NCBI RefSeq assembly: GCF_021325795.1
Contig: NZ_JAHPZX010000009.1
Span: forward strand, 124,001 to 188,000
Reading direction: 5' to 3'
From: Bordetella sp. LUAb4
Lineage (GTDB): Bacteria; Pseudomonadota; Gammaproteobacteria; Burkholderiales; Burkholderiaceae_B
DNA length: 64,000 nucleotides
Shown in pieces: positions 1-9,308 of the stretch (the first letter of the stretch is position 1; every line of letters starts with the position of its first letter). The notes beneath the pieces were generated by a model. That model was not told where the DNA came from. It did not search any database and worked only from the letters and a program-made list of their open reading frames with translations. The position numbers and the translations under genes are program-made.

Positions 1-3000
1 GTTGTCGATATGACCAGAGACCTCGACCCGCACGTCCTGGCCCTGCGCCTCGCCGCTTTGGTTCTTGAAGGTTTCAGCGTCAACGACCACCACGCCCGAA
101 GATAGAATCGTGCCGGACTGGTTATTAACCTCGCCGCCGACGCTCAGCTTGGTCTCGCCGGCGCCACCAATTAAGCCGCCTTGATTGTCCAGCCCGACCT
201 GGTCCGTCTTCGCCTCGGAGAGGGATCGACGGCTCGCGGGAGCATCGACGTTTCTCGCCGCGCCATTCATGGTGATGCCTATGCCATTCCACGACTGCAC
301 CGCACCGCCGCGGTTGTCCATACGCTCGCCGTTGATGATGACCTGTTGGCCTCCGACGATGTTGCCAGCCGCGTTATTGATGACCGACGTATCCAGCGAG
401 ACTACTCCGCCGATGATGCCTAGTGGGGGCGCTGTCGGCGCGGATCGCGTCAGCGTGTTGTCGATACGCCCGGCCGACACGCGCAGCCTATCCCTCGCGG
501 CGATGAGTCCACCGGTGTTATCAATGCTCCCCGCCGTCTTGATATCCACGTGCTGTCCCGTCAGCACGCCGCCCCTGTTGTCGATCCCGGTGGCGTCACC
601 GCGCAGACGTCCATCAGTCCTGATGCGGCCGGAACGGTTGTCTCCTGAGCCATTCAGATCCAGTGTCAGATCCCCGGCTGCCAGAATCTCGCCGCGCTGG
701 TTATCCAGGACGACTTCAGCGCCTTGCATGGAGCCCAGAACCCCCTTACTGTCCGGCAGATCGCCGATGGCGGATCTGCGTACCCTGACTGGTTCGGTCT
801 TCGCCGCACCAGCGGCTGGCACGCTAGCTGCCTGCACGCCAGCCGCGCCCTGCAGATGAAGCTCCAGCTCACCGCGCGATACCACGCGACCGTCCGCGTT
901 AAGCAGGCGCTTGCCATTTACCGTCAGCTGATCATCGACCTCCACGCGACCGCCACGGTTATCAACGATGTCGGCCCGTACGTCGGCCGATTTAGCGTGG
1001 ATACCGCGCACAGGTTTTCCGTCCTGATGGACGGTGTCGTGGTTGATCACGCTGGTAGCGGAAACAACGAGCTTTTCGTCGGCCCGGATCAAGCCATTCG
1101 TATTGTCGACCTGTCCGGATGTGAGCACATCTACGCTGCGCCCGCCCAAGATGCCGCTTTGGTTATCGATCTCGACACCAGCAACGTAGACCTTGCCTTT
1201 GCTGTCGATGCGGCCATCACGGTTGTCAACGCCGCCTTGCACTTCCAAATACACGTCGCCAGCCGATAGCACCTTCCCCCGCTGGTTATTGAACCCGTCG
1301 GCGGCCTCCAGGCGAACTCCGCCATCGGCCTGGATAGTGCCGTGATTCTCCAAAGCCTGAGCGCGTAGCGTCGCCTTTTGGGGCGTCAGAAGCTCGCCGT
1401 CGTTGACCAACGTGCCGCCGCTTGTCACTGTTAAGTCGGCACCGGCTTGCACTGTCCCATCGTTCGACAGAGTGCCGCTGGCTTGCAGCATGACGGCGCC
1501 CTTGGCATGCAACTCGCCATGATTGACCAAAGCACCCGACGCGGTTGCCGTCAACGGACCATTGACTTGCACCCACCCACGGCTCTCCAAACTGCTGCCC
1601 GCCTGCAAGCTCGCCGATTGCCCGGCGATCAACTTGCCGTCGATAAGCAACTTGTCTTGCGCAACGACACTTACTATCCCAGCGGCACGCGTAATGGCGG
1701 ACGGCGACAGGGTGATGTCTTGGGCATGCGACCGTAATTGCACGTCGCCAGACTTCGAAATCGCGACACCCGCCACACCCATGGCGCCGTGCGAGCTCAG
1801 CGCGAGCTTGCCAGCAGCGCGCACGTCCCCGGCCGAATCAAGGCGCCCCCGAGCGTCCGCAACCAACGTCGAATCGGAATACACCTTGCTCCCGGCGCCG
1901 ATCGTGACGTCATGCCCACTCAGCGTGACACTGCTCCCACCCACCTCTGCTGCCGCACCCTCCACCCGCAGTCCGAGCCCGGCGGCGAGCCGCATATCCC
2001 CTGGCGTGGTGGCCCGTCCCTGGACCGAGAGGTCGCCGCCTGCCAGCAAGTCGACCCCCTGGGCGCCATGCACACCACCGGCCGGCAATATGCTCAAGCC
2101 TTGCCCCGAGCTGACCTGCAACCGGCCCGAAACGGCTTCGATCATGCCGCCGATAGCAACATCATTTCCAGCCAGCGTGACGTTGGCCCCAGCCAGCTGC
2201 GCGGCCGCTCCGTCCACCCGTAGTCCCTGCCCGGCACTGATGCGCAAATCGCCAGGCGTGCTCGCCCGTCCCTGGACCGCCAGTTCACCGCGGGCGTGCA
2301 TGTCCAGACCTTGCGCGGCATGGACATCGCCTGTGGGCAATATGCGCAAATCACCCGCCGAACTCAGATGCAGCTGCCCCGTCAACGAATTGATGGGACC
2401 GCCGATGTTCACCCCGACGCCAGCCTCGGTGCCGATCAGCCGAACGCTGTTGGCATACATGCCGCCCAAGGCGGCCACGTCCAACCAGACCGCAGGCGCC
2501 GGACCCTCGCCCGTCTTGCCCTGCACGCGGTCATCGTCGTAGCCCACGGTGGCGGGGCCGGCGACCACGCTCAGCTGATTCGCGTGAACCGCGGCGTTCA
2601 ATACCAGCGCTCGCGTGATGAGATCGACCTTGTCCACGCCCCCGCCGTACAGTCCGAGGCCTTCGACAGAAACACGTCCGCGCGTGACGTCAAATCCCTG
2701 TAAGCCGCCATCGGCGCCTATCAGGGGGCGCCCTGTCGTCAGCGTGCCGCGACCCGCGTTCAGAAATCCGCAACCGTCACAGGTAATGCCCGCCGGGTTC
2801 GCCACGATGACATTGGCGCGATGCCCCGCCACTTCCATCCAGCCACGCAGCTGCGAGGGATTGTTCGCGGTGACTTGATTGATGATGAGCGCCGCTCGGC
2901 CATTGCCCAGTAGCGGGTTGCCCGCGAGCGGGCCGGCCAGTTGGCTTTGACTGGGCGCGCCGCTGTTGTTGAACACGACCCCGGCAGGCCCGACGTTGAA

Positions 3001-3204
3001 CTGCGTGAACCGGTTGTTCGATACCCCGGCCCCGTTCGGTCGCGCGATGTTCACCACCGGCACGCCATTCGCGCCCGCCCCGACAATGGCCTGTTGGCTC
3101 CGTATGCTCCTGTCGACAGTAATAGGCAAGGTCTGCGACAGGACGGGCGTCCACAGCTGGACGAAAACAAGCAGGCAGGCGAGAACGCGGCGAAGACTCA
3201 ACAT
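1..3204 (-). CDS. FHA-like TpsA adhesin/haemagglutinin, N-terminal part (runs off window)
   Basis: The frame stays open from an ATG at 3204 down to base 1 (1068 codons, no stop), so the gene is cut by the left edge. The N-terminus (MLSLRRVLACLLVFVQ) looks like a short Sec signal peptide ending near residue 24. Residues about 25-270 match a two-partner-secretion (TPS) domain: NNRFTQFNVGPAG, then NPLLGNG, then ANPAGITCDGCGF with the CxxC pair seen in CdiA/HecA-like members. After it come short repeats such as VDNRDGRIDSKG and IDNQSGILGG, typical of the right-handed beta-helix of filamentous haemagglutinins. The partner transporter gene lies 19 bp upstream on the same strand, giving a TpsB-TpsA order. 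Known TpsA proteins are exported through the TpsB barrel and act as adhesins or contact-dependent toxins. The C-terminus, which would separate these, is outside the window. Confidence 0.93.
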   Translation of the reverse strand, partial: MLSLRRVLACLLVFVQLWTPVLSQTLPITVDRSIRSQQAIVGAGANGVPVVNIARPNGAGVSNNRFTQFNVGPAGVVFNNSGAPSQSQLAGPLAGNPLLGNGRAALIINQVTANNPSQLRGWMEVAGHRANVIVANPAGITCDGCGFLNAGRGTLTTGRPLIGADGGLQGFDVTRGRVSVEGLGLYGGGVDKVDLITRALVLNAAVHANQLSVVAGPATVGYDDDRVQGKTGEGPAPAVWLDVAALGGMYANSVRLIGTEAGVGVNIGGPINSLTGQLHLSSAGDLRILPTGDVHAAQGLDMHARGELAVQGRASTPGDLRISAGQGLRVDGAAAQLAGANVTLAGNDVAIGGMIEAVSGRLQVSSGQGLSILPAGGVHGAQGVDLLAGGDLSVQGRATTPGDMRLAAGLGLRVEGAAAEVGGSSVTLSGHDVTIGAGSKVYSDSTLVADARGRLDSAGDVRAAGKLALSSHGAMGVAGVAISKSGDVQLRSHAQDITLSPSAITRAAGIVSVVAQDKLLIDGKLIAGQSASLQAGSSLESRGWVQVNGPLTATASGALVNHGELHAKGAVMLQASGTLSNDGTVQAGADLTVTSGGTLVNDGELLTPQKATLRAQALENHGTIQADGGVRLEAADGFNNQRGKVLSAGDVYLEVQGGVDNRDGRIDSKGKVYVAGVEIDNQSGILGGRSVDVLTSGQVDNTNGLIRADEKLVVSATSVINHDTVHQDGKPVRGIHAKSADVRADIVDNRGGRVEVDDQLTVNGKRLLNADGRVVSRGELELHLQGAAGVQAASVPAAGAAKTEPVRVRRSAIGDLPDSKGVLGSMQGAEVVLDNQRGEILAAGDLTLDLNGSGDNRSGRIRTDGRLRGDATGIDNRGGVLTGQHVDIKTAGSIDNTGGLIAARDRLRVSAGRIDNTLTRSAPTAPPLGIIGGVVSLDTSVINNAAGNIVGGQQVIINGERMDNRGGAVQSWNGIGITMNGAARNVDAPASRRSLSEAKTDQVGLDNQGGLIGGAGETKLSVGGEVNNQSGTILSSGVVVVDAETFKNQSGEAQGQDVRVEVSGHIDN
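1885..2384 (-). repeat. Two tandem ~83-residue repeats inside the adhesin
   Basis: Two adjacent stretches of about 250 bp (roughly 2384-2136 and 2135-1885) encode near-parallel segments. Copy 1 reads GDLRILPTGDVHAAQG, then LAVQGRASTPGDLRISAG, then LRVDGAAAQLAG. Copy 2 reads QGLSILPAGGVHGAQG, then LSVQGRATTPGDMRLAAG, then LRVEGAAAEVGG. Repeat boundaries are approximate. This looks like an intragenic duplication extending the beta-helical stalk. Confidence 0.75.
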
Positions 3205-3223
3205 GGGGACCGGGGCGTGGCGT

Positions 3224-4975
3224 TCAGAAGGTGAACTGGAGGGAGGCGGTGACCGTGGGTTCCGCGGTCTTCAAGAAGTCAGGCTTTTTCAGCGGCCAGC
3301 CGGCCGCCAGGTCATAGTTGGCCTTTACATAGGGCATGGCGATGCTGCCGCGCAGTCCCACCACCGCGCCCACCAAGGTGGCGCTGGGCAGCTGCGACGC
3401 CGCCGGACCGCTGACACGCCCCACATCCAGCCCGGCATACAACTGCTGACCGCTCGCGCCCAGGTTCCACGCAAGGTCATTGCGCCACACCCAGCCGTTT
3501 TCCCCAGCAAGCGTCATCTGCCCGTCAAAGCCTCGTACCGCGTAGCGGTGGCCAATAACGAAGTAGTCCGAAGGTGTCATCGCTGTCTTGGCATGCTGCA
3601 TATGCCAATAGGCTTGATAGGCGAACCGCTCATCCTTCAGTTCGAACGGCACATAAGCGGAAGCCTTGGCCAACAACAGCGTGGTGCGTCCATTCCAGTC
3701 GGGGTCGCCGATGATGACGCCAGGTGCCTTGGACATGCCGGTCAAGGTGCTCCGTATGCCACCGCCGGCCTCGAGGAAAGCCTGGCCGAAGTAGTGCCGA
3801 TGATCGAAGCCAAGCTCATACCCGACCACGTCGCGATGCTGGACATCGATATTGATGTCGTCGATTCGATTATTCGACCACTTGCGATACAGCTTGGCCG
3901 ACAGATTGCCCTTGTAGTCGGCGCCACGATAAGGCACGAAACCCAATCCCGCCTCGACCTGCTTGCTCTGGCCGCCGTACTCGATGGGCTCCTGAAAGCC
4001 CGCGAGCGTTTGGTGGTAATCCGACTTGCTGTAGTTCGCAAACAGGGACCAGTAGCCCAAGGGGATGCTGTAGCCCAGGAATGAGGACCGCGCTCCCGCT
4101 TTGTCATTGCCCATGTCGGCATTGCTGTTCCAGGAGGCGGACAACTGGTCGTAGAGAAACAGCGGAGAATCCAGCGTCAGGCCCGCGTTGAGCTGGTATT
4201 TGCCCATGGCGTCCATGCCGCCGTTGTCGCCGCCTACATAACCGTGCAGCCGCTTGCCGGAGCCGGGCTGCATTATCAGGGTGGACTCGCCAGGGTTGGC
4301 GCCCGGGGCGACGTCAATGGTGGCATCCGCCTGGCCAATCAGACGGCGTATGTTCTCGACTGCCTGATCCAGGTCGCCCTGTTCCAACACATCCCCGGGA
4401 CCGCTGGGCAGCGCAGTACGCCACCAGCCCGGCATGCCTTCGCTTTGGACGTCGACGATGACGCCGGGAAAGTAACGCAAGGCGAGCGTGCCTGATGCCA
4501 AGGTCTGCTCCGGCAGCAGAACCCGCGCGGCGACGTGGCCACGATCGACCAATTGCCCCAACAGGTCCTTCTGCAAAGCCTGCAATCCGAGCACGCCGAC
4601 GCAGTGGCCGACGATGGTCCCTGCGCTTTCGGCCAACCAATCCGGCGGCGCGACGTCCTGCCATTCCAACCTTGAGATCACATGACACGGTGTCTCTTGC
4701 GGAAACGTCGAATCCCGTGAGGCAGGGACTGGCGCTTGCGCGGGCGTGATGACATCAGGGCGTTCTAGAAAACGCGATCGTTCTATATCGGTTTGCTGGT
4801 CCTGCAGGCGTTGGATTTCAACCCCGTTGCGGACGCCGCCTTGCCGCGAGGGATGAACATGTTGGGCCTGGGCATCGGCTGCGATCGCCCAGCCGAAGAC
4901 CCACGCCGTTCCAAGGGAAAAATAAGAGACGAGCGAATTCGACGGGCGATCGCCCGGAATGGCAAAACTGAACAT
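3224..4975 (-). CDS. TpsB-family outer-membrane transporter (FhaC/ShlB/HecB-like)
   Basis: This 583-residue protein is the predicted outer-membrane pore that exports the adjacent TpsA adhesin. After a leader ending near AADAQA, a POTRA region (about residues 96-180) carries the ShlB-type pattern with Cys97 and Cys125 and the LPEQTLASGTLALRYFPG strand. The rest is rich in alternating beta-strands. The VRGF motif at 480-483 corresponds to the conserved L6-loop VRGY/F motif of Omp85/TpsB proteins, and the chain ends in an aromatic residue (LQFTF), as outer-membrane barrels do. Length is normal for the family. The TpsA ATG follows the stop after 19 bp, so the two are probably co-transcribed. No convincing Shine-Dalgarno precedes the ATG at 4975, so the true start could differ slightly. 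Confidence 0.93.
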   Translation of the reverse strand: MFSFAIPGDRPSNSLVSYFSLGTAWVFGWAIAADAQAQHVHPSRQGGVRNGVEIQRLQDQQTDIERSRFLERPDVITPAQAPVPASRDSTFPQETPCHVISRLEWQDVAPPDWLAESAGTIVGHCVGVLGLQALQKDLLGQLVDRGHVAARVLLPEQTLASGTLALRYFPGVIVDVQSEGMPGWWRTALPSGPGDVLEQGDLDQAVENIRRLIGQADATIDVAPGANPGESTLIMQPGSGKRLHGYVGGDNGGMDAMGKYQLNAGLTLDSPLFLYDQLSASWNSNADMGNDKAGARSSFLGYSIPLGYWSLFANYSKSDYHQTLAGFQEPIEYGGQSKQVEAGLGFVPYRGADYKGNLSAKLYRKWSNNRIDDINIDVQHRDVVGYELGFDHRHYFGQAFLEAGGGIRSTLTGMSKAPGVIIGDPDWNGRTTLLLAKASAYVPFELKDERFAYQAYWHMQHAKTAMTPSDYFVIGHRYAVRGFDGQMTLAGENGWVWRNDLAWNLGASGQQLYAGLDVGRVSGPAASQLPSATLVGAVVGLRGSIAMPYVKANYDLAAGWPLKKPDFLKTAEPTVTASLQFTF

Positions 4976-5525
4976 CTGCGGGGGGGAGTAGCAATGCTGA
5001 GCCGTAAAGACTTGCCCTGGAACGGGTCAACTCAAGGCAGCAGTATTGAATCTGAAGTTAATGAGGCGAGTCTGTTGCGAACCGTGGATAAGGGTTCCCA
5101 TGACTGAATTGGAGGAGAATCAGCCGGTCACCGGCATTTTCAGGCGGGTCGTCACAAGCCACAGTCTGCGATCGGGCGCGACGCAACCGAGCGTGGTCTC
5201 CGCCACGCTCGCTCCCGCAGGCTTTGTCAACGACGCCTGCACAAAGTCCGGCTGTCCACGGACAACGCTATCAGAAGCGAAAAAAAATCATAAATTCCCG
5301 GCAGCGCGAATCTGATTCACTGATTGTTGGACTGATTCACCGAAGTATGGGAGCAGGGTTTGTGGCGCGCCGCCAGCGGCAGAAGCTCGACTTTCTTGGG
5401 ATCGAGGATGCGTTCGCCCGGCTGGCGTTGCGGGATGAAGAGCGGGAGGCGCTTTGTCCAAGTGCGGTTCAGGCCTTATCCTAGTCCCGCGCCTTTTTTC
5501 AACACACTCTTATTCACGGATTGCC
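4976..5525. other. Intergenic region between tpsB and ridA
   Basis: No convincing gene. It should hold the promoter of the leftward tps operon and that of the rightward ridA. Visible signals are a short palindrome GCCGGTcACCGGC near 5122, an 8-bp inverted repeat GAGCGTGG/CCACGCTC near 5190-5212 without a T-run, and three copies of CTGATT at 5312, 5320 and 5332. The outer two extend to CTGATTCAC and are 20 bp apart, so they lie on one helix face and could be an operator. A short leftward frame near 5325-5470 looks protein-like but has no start or family. Confidence 0.4.
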
Positions 5526-5996
5526 ATGACTTTATCCATTGCTGACCGCCTGCGTGAACTTGGCGTTGAATTGCCCGCCCTGCCCAAGCCTGGTGGCAGC
5601 TATGTTCCCTTCCGCCGCCATGGCGATCTCGTATTCCTGGCCGGCCAGACCAGCTCGCGCGATGGCAAAGCCGTCTACAGCGGACCGGTGCAAGGCCCGG
5701 AGGATATCGAACGAGGCTATGCCGCGGCACGCCTGTGCGCCGTGAACATGCTGGCCGCGTTGAACCAGGCTTGCGACGGCGACCTGGACCGCGTTGGCGG
5801 GTGCCTCAAAGTCAACGGCTACGTACTGGCCGCGCCCACATTCGAATCGGTCCCGGCCGTGGTCAACGGCGCTTCCGACTTATTGGTGGAAATCTTCGGC
5901 GAGGCCGGACGACACGCGCGCACGGCGGTGGGCGTGGCGGTATTGCCGCGCAACGCGACGGTAGAAGTGGAAGCGACGTTTTTCTTGAAGTCGTAA
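5526..5996 (+). CDS. RidA/YjgF-family protein (156 aa)
   Basis: RidA-family proteins are small trimeric enzymes that hydrolyse reactive enamine/imine intermediates released by PLP enzymes; some subfamilies have other roles. The C-terminal signature is clear (ARTAVGVAVLPRNATVEVEA), as are the central FLAGQTSS and the motif around CLKVNGYV. The length of 156 residues and the LPALPKPGGSYVPFRRHGD start fit the longer YjgH/YoaB-like group rather than classical RidA. The ATG at 5526 (MTLSIADRLRELG) is chosen over an upstream in-frame start because the family homology begins there. It is a single gene, not obviously tied to neighbouring rarA, which faces it on the other strand. Confidence 0.88.
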   Translation: MTLSIADRLRELGVELPALPKPGGSYVPFRRHGDLVFLAGQTSSRDGKAVYSGPVQGPEDIERGYAAARLCAVNMLAALNQACDGDLDRVGGCLKVNGYVLAAPTFESVPAVVNGASDLLVEIFGEAGRHARTAVGVAVLPRNATVEVEATFFLKS

Positions 5997-6209
5997 GGCG
6001 GGAGCCGGGTCTTGGTGCTGCCTGACGCCATACGTCGGACCATCTTCCGCGCGACGGAGTCTTGAAGCGTCGTCGGCAGCACGTCCGCCTCTCCACCCGA
6101 ACTCAGGGCGCCAGCTTCGCGGAATGGAGTGCGGGGCATGCGGCGTATGGCATGCGGCATACAGCGCGGATTATCCGCACACGCGCTTGTGATCATGCCA
6201 TCGCTCTGT

Positions 6210-7514
6210 CTACTTCTTCCTGGCTTCTTCGTCCCATTGTTTCAGGACAGCCAGCTTTTCGCCGATCTTGATTTCCAGCCCGCGCGGAACCGGTTGATAC
6301 CAGCCCGGTTCGCGCATGCCGTCGGGTAGATAAGTCTCGCCGGCGGCATATGCGTTGGGTTCGTCATGCGCATAGCGGTAGGCATGGCCGTGGCCCAGCT
6401 CTTTCATCAGCTTGGTGGGCGCATTGCGCAGGTGGATGGGAACTTCACGGCTGCGGTCCTGCTTCACGAAGGCCCGAGCCTGGTTGTAGGCGTTGTAGCC
6501 GGCGTTGCTCTTGGCGGCGACCGCCAGGTAGATGACGGCCTGGCCCAGCGCCAATTCGCCTTCCGGACTGCCCAGGCGTTCGAAGGTCAAGGCCGCGTCG
6601 TTGGCGATCTGCATGGCGCGCGGGTCTGCCAGGCCGATGTCTTCCCATGCCATCCGTACGATGCGCCGCGACAGGTATTTGGGATCGACGCCGCCGTCCA
6701 GCATGCGCGTGAACCAATACAAGGCGGCATCCGGATTGGAGCCGCGCACGGACTTGTGCAGGGCCGAGATCTGGTCGTAGAAGTTGTCGCCGCCCTTGTC
6801 GAAGCGGCGCGCATTCAACGTCAGTGCGTTCTCGATGAAGGTGGCATCGATGTCCGTGATCTTCGCGGCTTGCGCGGCCGAGCTGGTCTGCTCCAGTAGA
6901 TTGAGCATGCGGCGGGCATCGCCATCGGCGAAACCGACCAAGGTTTCGATGGCTTTCTCGTCGAAATTCAGATGCGACAGGACGTCCGCACGTGCTTTCT
7001 CGACGAGAAGCTTCAGTTCGTCTTCCGTCAGGGACTTCAGCACGTAGACCTGAGACCGCGACAGCAAGGCCGAGTTGACTTCGAATGACGGGTTTTCGGT
7101 GGTCGCGCCGATCAACGTCACCAAGCCCGATTCGGCATACGGCAACAAGGCGTCCTGCTGCGATTTGTTGAATCGGTGGATTTCGTCGACGAACAGGATG
7201 GTGCGCTTGTGCAGGCTGAGATTGCGTTCGGCCTGATCCATGGCGGCACGGATGTCCTTCACACCGGAAAACACGGCCGACAAGGCGATGAATTCACAGT
7301 CGAAAGCCGAGGCGGTGAGGCGGGCCAGGGTGGTCTTGCCTACGCCCGGCGGGCCCCAGAGAATCATCGAATGCGGGCGCCCTGATTCGAAAGACAAGCG
7401 CAAAGGCTTGCCTGGTCCCAGCAGATGGGACTGGCCGACCACCTCGTCCAGCGTCGTTGGCCGCAAAGCTTCGGCCAGGGGAGGGATAGGCTTGGCCTTG
7501 AAAAGATCGTTCAT
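6210..7514 (-). CDS. rarA: Replication-associated recombination protein A (AAA+ ATPase)
   Basis: RarA (MgsA/WRNIP1 family) is a tetrameric AAA+ ATPase acting at stalled replication forks together with SSB. The 434-residue protein shows the family opening (LRPTTLDEVVGQSHLLG), Walker A GPPGVGKT at 54-61, Walker B ILFVDEIHRF at 106-115, sensor GATTENPSFE at 137-146, and a long helical C-terminal domain with the LNARRFDKGGDNFYDQISALH segment. Length is standard. The ATG at 7514 is preferred over a GTG one codon upstream. In many gammaproteobacteria and betaproteobacteria rarA directly follows lolA and precedes serS. Here lolA lies 10 kb away beyond a catabolic cassette, and serS is not next to it. 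Confidence 0.97.
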   Translation of the reverse strand: MNDLFKAKPIPPLAEALRPTTLDEVVGQSHLLGPGKPLRLSFESGRPHSMILWGPPGVGKTTLARLTASAFDCEFIALSAVFSGVKDIRAAMDQAERNLSLHKRTILFVDEIHRFNKSQQDALLPYAESGLVTLIGATTENPSFEVNSALLSRSQVYVLKSLTEDELKLLVEKARADVLSHLNFDEKAIETLVGFADGDARRMLNLLEQTSSAAQAAKITDIDATFIENALTLNARRFDKGGDNFYDQISALHKSVRGSNPDAALYWFTRMLDGGVDPKYLSRRIVRMAWEDIGLADPRAMQIANDAALTFERLGSPEGELALGQAVIYLAVAAKSNAGYNAYNQARAFVKQDRSREVPIHLRNAPTKLMKELGHGHAYRYAHDEPNAYAAGETYLPDGMREPGWYQPVPRGLEIKIGEKLAVLKQWDEEARKK

Positions 7515-7818
7515 CACGACATTACACCAGATAGTTGAAGGTGAAGGGCTCCGCCCTCAGCCGCTACCTAGGGGGAAGAAATCAGAGGGGCGAAGCCTCC
7601 TCGACCCACTCCCGCGCTGTAGCTGAGGGACTACGCCCCCCTCCCCCTGGGAAAACCCCGACTGCGCCTGTAAATTCTTTTCAGGATAATTAAAAAATGA
7701 CGATGATCTGGTAATTATTTTCAAAAATACCCATCACGATGCTTATAGCGATCCCTGCCCCAGGCGCAGCCGAGTGCCGCCCAGGCACCGGACCGACTCC
7801 CGCCAGCCGAGGTTATCC
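7515..7818. promoter_or_regulatory. Intergenic region with palindromic hairpins and an AT-rich promoter-like stretch
   Basis: This gap separates leftward rarA from the rightward D-amino-acid cassette. Its first half carries small GC-rich palindromes: GGGC-TCC-GCCC near 7549, GGGGC-GAA-GCCTC near 7579, and around 7624-7642 a reverse-strand match to GGGGGCGTAGTCCC. They resemble the hairpin family at 56130-56480. The second half (about 7670-7750) is AT-rich with segments such as AATTAAAAAATGACG and GGTAATTATTTTC, a plausible promoter/operator zone for the cassette. No -35/-10 pair was assigned. Confidence 0.45.
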
Positions 7819-9129
7819 ATGACGACGATTCACCCCTATCCTCCCCTCGACCCAGACGGCAAAGGCCTGGGACGGCTGGACGGCTCCTGTAGTCTGGAGC
7901 AGGTCCCGGCCATGGCCTGGAACCTGCTTGCCGAGGACGTCAGTCTGCCCGTGGCGGTGCTCTACGAAACCCGCGTGCGCCACAACCTGGAATGGATGCA
8001 GCGCTTCATCCGCGCCTACAAGGTCCAACTGGCTCCCCACGGCAAGACCACCATGAGCCCGGCACTGTTCAAGCGCCAGCTCGACGGCGGCGCCTGGGGT
8101 ATCACGCTGGCTACGGCGCCCCAGGTCAACGCCGCCTACCGGCACGGCGTGCGCCGCATCCTCATGGCAAATCAGCTGGTCGGCCGCGCCAATATGGCCC
8201 TGATCGCCGACCTGCTGAACGATCCCGGCTTCACTTTCTACTGCATCGTCGACTCGGCCGCCAATGCCGCCGCGCTGGGTGCCTTCTTCGCCGAGCGCGG
8301 CCAGACCCTGCGCGTGATGATCGAACTGGGCGTGGCCGGCGGCCGCACCGGCGTGCGCGACGACCAGCAATTGGACACCCTGCTGGCCGAAATCGCCCGC
8401 TGGCCCGACGCCCTGGCCCTGTCCGGCATCGAGATCTACGAGGGCGTGCTGCAAGACGAAGCCCTGATCCGCGCCTTCCTGCGCCGCGCCACCGGTACGC
8501 TGCGCCGCCTCCAGGAAAACGGCCAACTATCCGCCGACGGGCCGGCGCTGATTTCGGGCGCCGGCTCGGCCTGGTACGACGTGGTGGCCGAGGAATTCTC
8601 CGGCCTGGACATCGGCCGACCGCTGGAAATCGTGCTGCGCCCCGGCTGCTATCTGAGCCACGACGTCGGCATCTACCGCGGCGCCGCCACCCGCATCAAC
8701 GCCAACAACGACGTGGCCCGTCACATGGAACCGGGCCTGCTGCCCGCGCTGCAGGTCTGGGCCTACGTTCAATCGCTGCCCGAGCCGGGCCGCGCCATCA
8801 TCGGCCTGGGTAAACGCGACGCCGCCTTCGACGCCGGCCTGCCCACGCCCGCCCTGCACTACCGCCCCGGGCAGCAGACCGGCCAAGCCGCCACGGCAGC
8901 CCCGAAAGCAACGGCGGCCAAACCCGCCAACGCCCCGCAAGCCTGGAAGCTGACGGCCATGATGGACCAGCACGCCTTCATGCAGATCGACGACGGCGCG
9001 GACATCCAGGTCGGCGACATGATCGGCTTCGACATCTCGCACCCCTGCCTGACCTTCGACAAATGGAAGCAAGTCCTGCTGGTGGACGACGACTACCAAG
9101 TCCTCGAAGCCGTACAGACTTTTTTCTGA
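7819..9129 (+). CDS. PLP-dependent D-serine/D-threonine deaminase-like enzyme (alanine-racemase fold)
   Basis: The 436-residue protein has an alanine-racemase-type TIM-barrel N-terminus (LPVAVLYETRVRHNLEWMQ) with the PLP lysine in LAPHGKTTMSP (Lys76). Its C-terminal part resembles the D-serine dehydratase-like metal-binding domain, with MMDQHAFMQIDDGADIQVGD and SHPCLTFDKW supplying candidate His and Cys metal ligands. This is the layout of DSD1-type D-serine dehydratases and D-threonine aldolases. Close relatives are annotated as amino acid deaminases and sit in D-aminoacylase clusters, as here. It would turn D-amino acids into oxo acids plus ammonia; the exact substrate cannot be read. A low-complexity Ala/Pro/Lys/Thr insert (around residues 355-375) precedes the C-terminal domain. 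The ATG at 7819 is chosen because homology starts with it. Confidence 0.82.
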   Translation: MTTIHPYPPLDPDGKGLGRLDGSCSLEQVPAMAWNLLAEDVSLPVAVLYETRVRHNLEWMQRFIRAYKVQLAPHGKTTMSPALFKRQLDGGAWGITLATAPQVNAAYRHGVRRILMANQLVGRANMALIADLLNDPGFTFYCIVDSAANAAALGAFFAERGQTLRVMIELGVAGGRTGVRDDQQLDTLLAEIARWPDALALSGIEIYEGVLQDEALIRAFLRRATGTLRRLQENGQLSADGPALISGAGSAWYDVVAEEFSGLDIGRPLEIVLRPGCYLSHDVGIYRGAATRINANNDVARHMEPGLLPALQVWAYVQSLPEPGRAIIGLGKRDAAFDAGLPTPALHYRPGQQTGQAATAAPKATAAKPANAPQAWKLTAMMDQHAFMQIDDGADIQVGDMIGFDISHPCLTFDKWKQVLLVDDDYQVLEAVQTFF

Positions 9130-9308
9130 AGCACGTTTGTTCGCGCGAGCGGCCCGTGCCGCTTGCAAGACATAGGCATCAAGGCATTACCCGCATCGCC
9201 CGTTTTAGATCCCGCACACGCCCTTCGGGATCACCTTGGCCGAGCGCGGCCCTTCCCTTGTGGAGCGGTCGCGCGTACGAAGGGATCCCCACCTTTGGAG
9301 CACGCTAC

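Noticed and set aside
5325-5476. Short leftward frame of about 50 codons that looks protein-like (FIPQRQPGERILDPKKVE)
   Set aside because: No start codon with ribosome binding site and no family recognised; it may be a gene remnant but cannot be supported.
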